Shown: positions 54,971-64,000 of the stretch, in pieces | Layout: each line of letters starts with the position of its first letter | Position numbering within the stretch: position 1 is the first letter of the stretch | Assembly: GCA_017654935.2 (NCBI GenBank) | Contig: CM065710.1 | Span: forward strand, 24,416,591-24,480,590 | Reading direction: 5' to 3' | Source of the DNA: Phymorhynchus buccinoides | Taxonomy: Eukaryota > Mollusca > Gastropoda > Neogastropoda > Raphitomidae | Length of the DNA: 64,000 nt | Notes under the pieces: generated by a model | The model's input: the letters and a program-made list of their open reading frames with translations, nothing else | Told to the model about the DNA's origin: nothing | Database searches by the model: none | Translations under genes and position numbers: made by a program

Positions 54971-55029
54971 TAAAAAAGGGAGTGAGTCTTATAATGGGGG
55001 GGTTGTTACAGGGAGGTTCCACTGTATTC

Positions 55030-55505
55030 GCTTTCGTTACAAGAGGATTACTGTATCCTACTTGCGCATAATTACTTGCCATTTCCTTTCACTGGCCATG
55101 GAAAGAAGAAGGAAGATTTTCAAAGCAGTACCATCCTTTGGTGACAGTGTCGTCTGCAACAATGAAAAGCAACACAAAAAAGTCATGAAAAAAACCACAA
55201 CAGTTTTGGAATCCATTAATAATTTTTTTTAAAGTTAATCAATAGGGCATTTGGCACGAGTGTTCCTATACTACTAATTTGCCCGCACTCATTCTGCCCG
55301 AGTTACGCTGACCTTTCTAAATTGAACTCTCTAAATTCAACCCTGTGAAATTCGAGGTGGCCAGCATGCGGCAAACGCCCTATTAGGCGTATACACGTAC
55401 ACGCAGAAACCCATCCGCACACACCATCCTCTTATTTCTCACTTTTTATACATTGCGGATGGGGTCTGCACATGGGCTTCAGTGTACATGTGTTAAAAAG
55501 ACATT
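55030..55505. other. intergenic, no gene seen
   Basis: No TIR or SINE motif recognised. Open frames are short. Confidence 0.4.
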
Positions 55506-55620
55506 TAACCCACACCTGTTTACCCTGAAATTGGGCTTCGTGTATTCAAAATAAGTCCAAGAGGAAAGTTAAAAAAACTGAGTGCAAACATGCACACATT
55601 TTTATAACAACTTATTATCA

Positions 55621-56037
55621 CAGGGTTCATACAGATTTTTTATATCAAAATTCACAAATTTTCAAACTTTTTCAAAGACCCTTTATCCTATTTTCAAAGA
55701 CCTCTCAAGACACGCAATGGTGACGATTGCTTCGATCATGATCCTTCAAGTTGCACTGGTGTAGCCAAAAGACCTGGATGTAGTGAAGGGAAGTAACTCG
55801 ACAAATCGAGGACGTCAACTAAATGGAAAATCAGTGAAATTAGTATTTTTTAAAATTAATTCTGGAAACAAACAAACAAACAAATTTTTTTATGGCGTCA
55901 GACTTTTTAAGGCATCAATGACTTTTTCACAAACCATTTCACGATTTTCACAGACCTAAGCCAATTTTCAAAGACTTTCAAAGACTTGAAAAGGGCACTC
56001 CATTTCTCAAAGACTTTCAAAGACCTTGCGAACCCCG
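55621..56037. mobile_element. hAT-like element nested in the composite
   Basis: CAGGGTTCATACAG to CTTGCGAACCCCG, flanked by TTATTATCA and TTATATATCA. The interior has inverted TTTTCAAAGACC / AAGACTTTCAAAGAC text, like 16431-17800. Confidence 0.62.
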
Positions 56038-56097
56038 TTATATATCAAGTTGTAGAAACACTATGTCAAAAGTGTCATCCATTACAACACACTCACA

Positions 56098-56623
56098 CAT
56101 GGGTGGTCCTGGGAAATTTCAAAAATCCTGCAAGGAAGGGGTCCAGAGGCTGCCCAGTTAACTTGACTTAACAACCCTTTCACCGCCAATGTCGCATTTT
56201 AGCACCACAATGGCTAAACACCCATGTCACTAAAAGGCATCAAATCAGGACCTGTTATCCAAAGACCCTATTTTTCTTCATTTTGGGGGGTAAGGATAGA
56301 CCTAATGTTATATATGTCACAGAGGAATTCGCAATATTGCAGATATTTGTTTTTTCTTTCCCCAGCTAAATTAAATAGTACTTCTTGGCTGAAAAAATGG
56401 CTGGCGGCGAAAGGGTTAAACAATCCTAAAATATAAAGTTCCTGGTAAAGGCATGTCAATATTTATTTGTATTCATTTCTTTTATATTCTACACATACAA
56501 GAAACCGACAAAATGTTTATAAATAGGAAATTTGTTGCTTCTCAAAATCTCATAATCCGGCGACGCCGGCTCCAGGCAATAAAAAATCCTGCATTTCAGA
56601 ACATCCTGAAAGCAGGAGCATCC
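56098..56623. mobile_element. CATGGGTG-type element, occupied by a TTAA MITE
   Basis: ACATGGGTGGTCCTGGGAAA to CCTGAAAGCAGGAGCATCC. Without the MITE it matches 62872-63151 nearly throughout (GTTGCTTCTCAAA, AATCCGGCGACGCCGGCTCC). Confidence 0.65.
56158..56419. mobile_element. TTAA MITE copy 6, with a paralogous empty site
   Basis: The interior CCCTTTCACCGCCAATGTCG to GGCGGCGAAAGGG is bounded by TTAA. The empty site is at 62941-62955, where GCCCAGTTAACAACAATCC is continuous. The left border here carries a few extra bases (TTAACTTGACTTAACAA). Confidence 0.75.
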
Positions 56624-57530
56624 ATACACACAGAGCGCACCAGTTTCCAGAAAGCAGGAGCATCCATGCACACATACACACACAGAGAGCGCACCAGTTT
56701 CCTGAAAGCAGGAGCACACACACACAGAGCGCACCAGTTTCCTGAAAGCAGGAGCATACACACACACAGAGAGCGCACCAGTTTCCTGAAAGCAGGAGCA
56801 CACACACACAGAGCGCACCAGTTTCCTGAAAGCAGGAGCATACACACACACACAGAGCGCACCAGTTTCCTGAAAGCAGGAGCATATACACGCACACAGA
56901 GCGCACCAGTTTCCTGAAAGCAGGAGCATACACACACACACACAGAGCGCACCAGTTTCCTGAAGGCAGGAGCATCCATGCACACACACACACAGAGCGC
57001 ACCAGTTTCCTGAAAGCAGGAGCATACACGCACACAGAGCGCACCAGTTTCCTGAAAGCAGGAGCATACACACACACACACAGAGCGCACCAGTTTCCTG
57101 AAAGCAGGAGCATCCATGCACACACACACACAGAGCGCACCAGTTTCCTGAAAGCAGGAGCATCCACGCACACACACAGTGCACCAGTTTGCTGAAAGCA
57201 GGAGCATCCATGCGCACACACACACACAGAGTGCACCAGTTTCCTGAAAGCAGGAGCATACACGCACACACACAGAGCGCACCAGTTTCCTGAAAGCAGG
57301 AGCATCCATGCACACACACACACACAGCGCACCAGTTTCCTGAAAGCAGGAGCATACACGCACACACAGAGCGCACCAGTTTCCTGAAAGCAGGAGCATC
57401 CATGCACACACAGAGCGCACCAGTTTCCTGAAAGCAGGAGCATACACGCACACACAGAGCGCACCAGTTTCCTGAAAGCAGGAGCATCCATGCACACACA
57501 CACACACAGAGCGCACCAGTTTCCTGAATC
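56606..57530. repeat. about 45-bp CA-rich minisatellite, about 20 copies
   Basis: Each unit is GCACCAGTTTCCTGAAAGC then AGGAGCA(T)(CC)A, then a variable CA run and GAG. Unit length varies with the CA run. The left edge joins the end of the CATGGG-type element, and the right edge (TTTCCTGAATCAGGCAATG) joins the host element. The long minus-strand open frames are repeat products, not a gene. Confidence 0.93.
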
Positions 57531-57811
57531 AGGCAATGTACAGAAATGACCGTCAGATTTGTTTTCACCATTTCACTGTATTTTCCCCCCATGTACCATC
57601 ATATTTTGGTCAGATATGTGTACAAAATATGGCGAAATCTTATGGGTAAACAGGTCTGTTAACCCCCTGACTGCCGCATAGCGTATCACATACTGACATC
57701 ACTGAAGTTCAACTAAAAGCATGATAAAATAGTACCAAAAACAGCACAATAGTACCCACACAAGCATTGTGCTCGTGATCCTTTTAGGCTTAAATATGTG
57801 TGCTCATCGTG

Positions 57812-58058
57812 TTAACCCTTTCGCCGCCGATGTCGCATTTTTGCACCACACTTATTATTAAAACCCATGTCACTAAAAGGCGTGAAAATAGGACCTCATA
57901 TCCAGTGACCTTGTTTTTAATTTTGGGAGATAAGCAAAGGCCTTATTTGATGCATGTCACAGGGGGGTGTTACAGTATTGCAGATGCCAACGTTTCTTTA
58001 TGTAGGTAAATTTGACAGAACATTTTGGTTGAAAAGTGGCTGGCGGCGAAAGGGTTAA
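57812..58058. mobile_element. TTAA MITE copy 7
   Basis: TTAACCCTTTCGCCGCCGAT to GGCGGCGAAAGGGTTAA. Confidence 0.78.
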
Positions 58059-58140
58059 AAAGAAGCTGTGCATGCTTATCCTCTGGCTTGTAAGCATCCA
58101 CATGCAATGTGTATATTTTAAGCGTGTACTACGTGTAACC

Positions 58141-58383
58141 TTAACCCTTTCGCTGCCAGCCATTTTCAGCCCAAAAAATACCATAAAACTTAACTTGGTA
58201 GAGAAAAAAAGTATTTGCAATATTGGGAATTTCTCTGTCACATGCATAACATTAGGCCTATCCTTACCTCCCAAATGAAGAAAATAGGGTCATTGGATAA
58301 CAGGCCCTGAGTTGATGCCTTTTAGTGACAGGGTGTTCAACCATTGTGGTGCAAAAATGCGACATTGGCGGTGAAAAGGTACA
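58141..58383. mobile_element. TTAA MITE copy 8, right end degraded
   Basis: TTAACCCTTTCGCTGCCAGC to ATTGGCGGTGAAAAGGTACA. The right TTAA is lost. Confidence 0.7.
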
Positions 58384-58570
58384 TTATACTCACGCATGCT
58401 GAATGTCTATGTCCGTATGTCCTAAATGCTGATGTCTCAGCTATTCTGGCACCTGAACGAAATTTCTCCTCGGGATATATAAATTGATTTTGATTTGATT
58501 TGATTTGAAGCATTCATGCAGCACGCGCCCACACCTATACCAACCTGTCTTCTTTATTCATCTCACACAC

Positions 58571-58770
58571 ACCAGACCTGTTTACCCCCTACACAAGTCG
58601 TGACTAGTCTGGATAGCTGAAATGAGTAGTCTTGGTACAAAATGTGAGTTCTATTCATTACACAATGTTCACCGAAAATGAGCAATTAGAGCATTATTTT
58701 CAATATTGAACAGTAGAGGTCCAAACTGAGTAGAATACTACTTGAAAAGAGTAGAGTAAACGGGTCTGAC
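58571..58770. mobile_element. CAGACCTG-family element, short copy
   Basis: CAGACCTGTTTACCCCCTAC to AGAGTAGAGTAAACGGGTCTG (right end), with ACACAC on both outer sides. The interior has repeated GAGTAG words (AATGAGTAGTCTTGG). It shares ends, but not the core, with 42147. Confidence 0.68.
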
Positions 58771-59178
58771 ACACACATGCGCCTACCAACCTGTCTTCGT
58801 TTCCTCTCTCTCAAAACACACCTAACACACCCCTAAGCAAGTGTTTGAAAAAGCTCCTTTCTCCAATCAACCCCAGGCCAGCACAAAAGAAATCTGTGCT
58901 CACTCCAACAGTGAACCCACACACACACAGCAGCAATAAGAGGCGATTTACCGATTTACAGCCCAGCACCAACACAAAGGGCTCAGCACGGCGGTAATGA
59001 AGCACAATGTCTAGACCCCTGTAGCCCTGTCACAAAACCATTCAGCTGGCTTCAGCCTAAGCAGATTAGGGAGAGAGTATTAGCTCTGGGAGTAGGTAAG
59101 TCAGTAGTCAGGTATAAGGTATGCCAACCTGGTTACCGAATACGATACCCCTTACACAAGTCTTGGGTAGTCTCATGC

Positions 59179-59690
59179 AGACCTGTTTACCCCCTACACA
59201 AGTCTTGAGTAGTCTGGGTAGCTGAAATGAGTAGCTTTGGTGCGAAATGTGTAGTTCTATTCATTAAAGACCCCCCACGCCACGTGTCACATTCCCTCTT
59301 ATGCTAGGGAGATTTCTTAAGATTTCTTACTAGCTATACTAAGGGGGAAAACACATGGAAACCGTGATTTTGACACGTTATGTGGTGTGTCTTTATAAAA
59401 CCATCCAACACTGTCCACTGAAAATGAGTAGCCAGCCCTCAAGAATTAAAGAGCAATGTCATAAATTCTGAATAGCAGGTCCAAATTAAGTAGAATACAA
59501 CAGTGGAACCTCCCTTATAAGACTCCCTCCCATATAAGACCTACTTCTCTGAGACATTGCCCTTCTTTGTGAGTATTAAAATTACCTCCCTTATATTTAT
59601 AAGACCTCATTTTGGATGATTTTTGAATGTCTTATAAGGGAGGTTCCACTATACTCACCAAGAGTAGAGTAACCAGGTGTGGGGGTGTCA
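59179..59690. mobile_element. CAGACCTG-family element hosting a Tigger-like MITE
   Basis: CAGACCTGTTTACCCCCTAC to GAGTAGAGTAACCAGGTGTG. It is interrupted at 59501-59653, and an extra segment near 59268-59400 is absent from 60848. Confidence 0.6.
59501..59653. mobile_element. Tigger-like MITE nested in the CAGACCTG-family copy
   Basis: CAGTGGAACCTCCCTTATAA to GGGAGGTTCCACTATA. It splits GAATACA from CTCACCAAGAGTAGAG. Confidence 0.72.
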
Positions 59691-59874
59691 TGAGCCTAGG
59701 CAGGCATGGGAATTGTCAGAGATAAAAAAACCTCTGAAAACCCCCCCCCCCCCCCCATTTTTACAGCGATAAAATATATTATCATAAAAATTTAAGTATT
59801 TAGTAACAAAAACTTTGCCCTAAAAAAAAAATTCTCGTGGAAATCCCCATGCCTGCTAGGAAATAAAACTGTAC

Positions 59875-60030
59875 ATGGATGCATGCAGTGACCAAACTTC
59901 TGCCTGAACTTTCTTGCCCAAACCCAATGTACAAAAGAATATGTTAAAGAGCCCTTTCTTCAGGCACTCAGCTGCCTGAAGCAGCATCACATTGCCTGAA
60001 TTCAGGCTTCAGGCAGACCCACATGCAACA
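59875..60030. mobile_element. GGGTGCATG-family element, copy 2
   Basis: ACATGGATGCATGCAGTGACC to GGCAGACCCACATGCA, with CTTCTGCCTGAACTTTC and CCTGAATTCAGGCTTCAGG inside. It serves as the uninterrupted reference for 60731. Confidence 0.65.
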
Positions 60031-60287
60031 ATGATAACACTGCTGCCTCTTTCTGATTGCCAAATGTGTGTGTGTTTGCCAATAAGAGTGTGCCCCCGCC
60101 ACCACCACCCTATATACCAGGTAGCTATATGAAATATAGCAACTTATCTAACTGCAGACCTGCCACATTCTGAGAATAAAAAAGAGGAGCGAGAATCTAG
60201 GGGCTGGCACTGGCCCCCCAGTAAAATCCATTGCCACTTCGAAATGTGCGGCCTTCTCTTTTGTTCTTCAAACATGCAGTCGTTTTT

Positions 60288-60372
60288 GTCAGTTTGAGAT
60301 CCATTTTAGAGTAAGAAATATTGACCATTGTCAATTTGAGATCCATTTTAGAGAAAGAAATATGGACCAATC
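60288..60372. repeat. tandem duplication containing TTTGAGATCCATTTTAGAG
   Basis: Two direct copies about 50 bp apart, each followed by AAGAAATAT(T/G)GACCA. Confidence 0.7.
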
Positions 60373-60730
60373 TACAATATTTGTTGGTCATTTAGCCTGA
60401 GATAGGCCTATGCTTCGTGTAGCCCCTCACTGTCTCATGCTGACCCTTAGAATTAGATGTCCATTAGCTGGTGCTTTGAATGCATGCTCTTTGTTGTGAA
60501 ATTGAGTGGAAAATGTATACAAGACAGATTTTAAAATATAGGAGCTGGGGAGGTTGCAAGAGGAGCTAGGAGCAATGCTCAACATATCTGAGCTGCTCCT
60601 CTGAAATCGGAGCAAGTGGCAGGTCTGTAACTAACACCACAATACGGATGGAGCCAAAATATCAAATAAGAAAAGTATGTATTTTACGGACAATAAGGCG
60701 ATACCCCCTCACCTCCCACTTATTATATAG

Positions 60731-61112
60731 CATGGGTGCATGCAGTGACCAAAACTTCTGCCTGAACTTTCTTGCCAAAACCCAATGTACTAAAGAATGG
60801 TACCATGCTAAAGAGCCCTTTCTTCAGGCACTCAGCTGCCTGAAGCAGACCTGTTTACCTCCTATACAAGTCTTGAGTAGTCTGGTTAGCTGAAATGAGT
60901 AGTTTGGGTGTGAAATGAGTAGTCCTCTTCATTAAACCATCAAACAATGTTCACTGAAAATGAGTAATTGGAGCATTATTTTCAATTTTGAAGAGTAGTA
61001 GAGGTCCAAATTTGAGTACAATACTACTCAAAAAGAGTAGAGTAAACAGGTCTGCTGAAGCAGCATCAAATTGCCTGAATTCAGGCTTCAGGCACACCCA
61101 CGTGCACCCCTG
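60731..61112. mobile_element. GGGTGCATG-family element, copy 3, interrupted
   Basis: CATGGGTGCATGCAGTGACC to CACCCACGTGCACCCC. The middle (60848-61054) is a CAGACCTG-family insertion. The flanking host text CTGCCTGAAG / CTGAAGCAGC rejoins exactly as in 59875. Confidence 0.7.
60848..61054. mobile_element. CAGACCTG-family element with CTGAAG duplication
   Basis: CAGACCTGTTTACCTCC to GTAAACAGGTCTG. CTGAAG lies directly outside on each side. About 207 bp. Confidence 0.72.
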
Positions 61113-61494
61113 AGTTATTCACAATATTTCAGATTTATTTTTTAATTATTTTTCCAGCAGCCACGCAGGGCAACCTACTGAACTAAAACCAATACACAAT
61201 GAGAACATGATCCTGGAAAAAATGAATGAAAGGATTTAACAGAAAAAAATGGCAAAATGCAGGGACGCATGTATTAAGATTTAAGCTGCCCCCAGTTATG
61301 GTAACCTAATACTATGCTATGCACTCCAATGCACAAAATGAAAGGATGCGCTCTTTGTCTGTCTGCCTTCTTGTTATTCAAAACTCGGCAAACTTGTAAT
61401 TTAGCAATCCACATACAATTGACATAGGCGAACATCGTTTAAGTGAAAATTGAAGGGACTGAACTTTTATTTTGAGATAGCCAATATTTTGAGC

Positions 61495-61736
61495 TTAACC
61501 CTTTCACCGCCAACATCGCATTTTTGCACCACAATGGTTGACCCATGTCACTAAAAGGCATCAAATCAGAACCTGTTATCCAAAGACCCTATTTTCTTAA
61601 TTTGGGGAGATAAGGATAGGCCTAATGTTATACATGTCACAGAGGAATTCCCAATATTGCAGATAATTTGTTGCCTCTACCCAGTTAAGTATAATGGTAT
61701 TTTTTGCTGAAAAATGGCTGGCAGCGAAAGGGTTAA
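61495..61736. mobile_element. TTAA MITE copy 9
   Basis: TTAACCCTTTCACCGCCAAC to GGCAGCGAAAGGGTTAA. Confidence 0.78.
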
Positions 61737-61739
61737 AAG

Positions 61740-62640
61740 AGCTTTTAGCATAAAGATTAAACTGGGACCAGAAAATTATTGTGAGTTATCTAGTGTTTTT
61801 TAATTATCCGTTTTTGAGTTAGCAGGAATCCACTGTATCTAAATTTGTTTATCTTAACCCATGACAATTGAGTGTACCTAAAGAGCAGGACTTCATGCAA
61901 GCGAAAGTAATTTTCCGCCTAAATTATCCAAATTGAATCAAACTGATTTCAGCCATAACCACACACACACATGGTGATAATTTGCAGTTCAAAGACAGAC
62001 AAGGTTGTGGTATGCAACAGGTCAGGACGCCTAACGGTTCTCACACCACCACCACCCCCTCCTCCCAATTCTTCACCCTACTGCCCCCCCCCCCCCCCCT
62101 TCTCTCCCCTTCCGAAGGCCCCAAACAATAAAAGGCTGATCAGATGACACCCAGTTCCTCCAGTGGTGGAAGGCTGACTCTGCTCGTGGATCATTAAACA
62201 CCCTTCATAATACAATGACACCGCTACCACCCCTATTACAACCTTTAACCTCACAGAACCCCCAACCCTCACCCCTCCACACTAACCTTTTGTCCCCCTC
62301 TGATCGCATTGGATGTCCTTTACCTCCCAACTTCAATCTCTACGATCAGCCCCTAACCCCACCCTCCTTTCCGATCATGAAGTTTTTAGGTGGGTTTTTT
62401 GTGTGTGTGTGCATGCCTCCACCTTTCTGATCATGCAGTATACCCTCCTCAATCATGATCCCCCCCCCCCCCCCCCATCTTCTCCTCCTCCCACCCCTTC
62501 CGCCCACCACACCTTTTCAATCATGATTTTTTTTTCTCCATTTCTTCGTCCCCTCCGATCACGGGGCATTAACAAAAGCGTGGCATGCTGTGAACTCATC
62601 AGCTAAACCCTATAAGGTGGAACGAACAGCCAACTGGTTT
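61740..62640. other. C-rich, low-complexity intergenic region
   Basis: Long CCACC/CCTCC-rich stretches with C homopolymers at 62086-62098 and 62460-62476. The proline-rich frames are compositional artefacts. Confidence 0.55.
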
Positions 62641-62655
62641 TTTTTCTTCTTCTTT

Positions 62656-63202
62656 TTAACCCTTTCACCGCCAATGTCGCATTTATGCACCACAATGGTT
62701 AAAACACCTATGTAAAAAAAAAAAAAAAAGCATGAAATCAGGTCCTGCTAACCAAAGATCCTATTTTGTTAATTTTGGGAGGTAAGGATAGGCTTAATGT
62801 TATACAGGTCACAGAGGAATTCACAATATTGCAAATAAATTTTTCTCTCTCCCCTGTTAAGCTTATAAGTTACATGGGCGCTCCTGGGAAGTTAAAAAAA
62901 TCCTGTAAGGCAGGGATCCAGGGGCCGCCCAGTTAACAACAATCCTTAAAATACAAAGTTCCTGGTATAAAGGCATACAATATTTATATGTATTCGTTTC
63001 TTTTATATTCTACACATGCGAGAAACCGACAAAACGTTTATAAATAGGAAATTTGTTGCTTCTCAAATTATCATAATCCGGCGACGCCGGCTCCAGGCAA
63101 TAAAAAATTTTTTCCTGCATTTCAGGACATCCTGAAAGCAGGAGCATCCACGAGCTTAATGGTACATTTTGACTGAAATATGGCTGGCAGCGAAAGGGTT
63201 AA
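62656..63202. mobile_element. TTAA MITE copy 10, interrupted
   Basis: TTAACCCTTTCACCGCCAAT to GGCAGCGAAAGGGTTAA, with a poly-A run at 62715-62729. Interrupted at about 62872-63151. Confidence 0.72.
62872..63151. mobile_element. CATGGG-type element without the TTAA insertion
   Basis: TTACATGGGCGCTCCTGGG to CCTGAAAGCAGGAGCATCC, with AGCTTA near both outer sides. It is the empty-site counterpart of 56098-56623. Confidence 0.65.
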
Positions 63203-63204
63203 AA

Positions 63205-63650
63205 AAACAACACCCTGCCATACATACCACCACTACTACTAGCACAACCCCTCCACTCCCCATAGATACCTTACCACGGTAGTACTTCACCACTACCAGC
63301 CAAGCCGAGGCAGAAGCTATCTGCTGGCCCCTGATCCGACACGCCTGGTCGACTCCCTAAAGACCCACGCCAACAGTTGATCCCAGCTGGCCTTAGCTGG
63401 CACACTGTCTATGCCACGCTAGAACTGACGCCGCGTCTTTTTTAATTTTATTTTCTTCTTCAGTTTTCCGTTGGGTCTATATTATATTGGGGCGGTTCAA
63501 CGGCTTCTTCCAAACTCAACCGTCTATCAAGCGAACTGAGCCGAGTTGACAAGAAAACGTTCCGACATGGAATAGACCGGCTAAGATATCGTTTCGTGGC
63601 ATACACAGTCTGTACCCGTTTGTTCCGTTATTTTGTACATGTAGCTTAGA
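63205..63650. other. less repetitive, GC-richer stretch
   Basis: No repeat family seen elsewhere in the window. A GGGGCGG box lies near 63490. It could be an exon or promoter of a neighbouring gene, but no splice-flanked open frame is convincing. Confidence 0.25.
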
Positions 63651-63756
63651 TACAGTGGAACCTCCCTTATAAGACCTTAAAAAAATCGTCCAAAATGAGG
63701 TCTTATATAAGTGGGGGATCTTATAAGGGAGGTATTACAAGGGAGGTTCTACTGTA
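63651..63756. mobile_element. Tigger-like MITE, shortened copy
   Basis: TACAGTGGAACCTCCCTTAT to GGGAGGTTCTACTGTA, about 106 bp, TA on both sides. Confidence 0.72.
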
Positions 63757-63884
63757 ATACCAATTACCGTATTTTTCTGACTATAACTTATAAGGCGCAC
63801 CCCCCAAATTTTACACAAAATTCAGATTCTGTTATATTTTCTTACTATTTTAGTAGTCATATTATAACTTATAAGCAGGGATCT

Positions 63885-64000
63885 CTGCAAGTAGGGTTAT
63901 TACCGCAAGATTTAAGCCCTTGTTGTTCAGTATCCCAAAGGGCATTCACTCTTGCAAAAGGCAGCCATTGAGTGGCCTCAAATAGCAGGCATCAGAATAG
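63885..64000. mobile_element. GGCCTCTGCAA-family element, cut by the window edge
   Basis: TCTCTGCAAGTAGGGTTATT, AAGGGCATTCACTCTTGC and GGCAGCCATTGAGTGGCC match 15630-15740. Confidence 0.55.

Larger units (their letters stand above)
54305..55027. mobile_element. Tigger-like MITE split by later insertions
   Basis: The left part 54305-54430 (TACAGTGGAAACTCC ... AGTAGGTCTTA) and the right part 54970-55027 (GAGTGAGTCTTATAATGGG ... AGGTTCCACTGTA) are two halves of one copy. A TTAA MITE (54428-54674) and a further about 0.3 kb segment lie between. Confidence 0.65.
55510..57657. mobile_element. CAGACCTG-family element expanded by nested insertions and a minisatellite
   Basis: Its own ends are CACACCTGTTTACCCTGAAA and TATGGGTAAACAGGTCTG, with TTAACC outside both ends. 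Colinear segments of the intact 42147 copy are found at 55510-55620, 56038-56097 and 57505-57657. Between them lie a hAT-like element (55621-56037), a CATGGG-type element (56098-56623) with a TTAA MITE inside it, and a minisatellite (56606-57530). Confidence 0.8.

Noticed and set aside
56606..57530. CRISPR-like appearance (repeat with variable part)
   Set aside because: The variable part is only CA-run length, units are contiguous, and the genome is eukaryotic.
56489..57592. Three overlapping minus-strand open frames of 306-367 residues rich in Cys/Val
   Set aside because: They are translations of the CA-rich minisatellite in all frames; no start context, no domain, and the unit is explained by transposon and host sequences.
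62215..62606. Proline-rich protein
   Set aside because: C-rich low-complexity sequence without splice or start context.

Overview
The window reads as nuclear DNA of an animal, most likely a marine mollusc. It has introns, long GT, CT and GA microsatellites, CR1-like and I/Jockey-like LINE fragments, SINEs, and a very dense population of short terminal-inverted-repeat elements (MITEs). There are no operons, rRNA or prokaryote-type genes. The mollusc assignment is inference from the style of the repeats, not from a diagnostic gene.

I can support only one host gene, on the + strand from about 12.0 to 26.35 kb. It encodes a very small single-pass membrane protein with a lysine-rich tail. Two first coding exons (12128-12215 and 24382-24490) both end in a hydrophobic segment, in phase 1, at a perfect GTAAGT donor. 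Both fit the terminal exon 25373-25494, giving predicted products of 69 and 76 residues. The 3' splice site of that last exon has been copied in tandem at 24972-25372. Five acceptors upstream of the final one carry a branchpoint-like CTRAC, a pyrimidine-rich stretch, an AG and the first exon codons. Spacing is 72 or 66 bp, always a multiple of three, and the frame is open throughout. A sixth copy at the upstream edge is partial. The 3' UTR carries an 82-bp minisatellite.

The rest is repeats. From 0 to 12 kb: dispersed MITEs and SINEs, and a 566-bp pogo-like element. From 12 to 25 kb (intron): a foldback with a telomere-like core, a LINE 3' end (13.4-14.6 kb, minus), a nested hAT-like complex (16.4-18.2 kb), and a CR1-like LINE inside a GT microsatellite (21.2-22.3 kb) abutting a 1.05-kb TIR element. 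From 26 to 35 kb: near-perfect 157-bp palindromes, a LINE whose RNase H region has grown into a 47-bp minisatellite, and duplicated blocks. From 35 to 64 kb: clusters of TTAA-flanked piggyBac-like MITEs, hAT-like elements, tRNA-derived SINEs, minisatellites of 136, 54 and about 45 bp, and nests up to four levels deep.

The strongest unusual structures are: the tandem 3' splice-site array; the 2.15-kb composite at 55.5-57.7 kb, where a minisatellite unit joins a transposon end to its host at a shared CCTGAA; the RNase H minisatellite; the shared 3' tail of a SINE family and a LINE; and a MITE family with consistent 6-bp target duplications.
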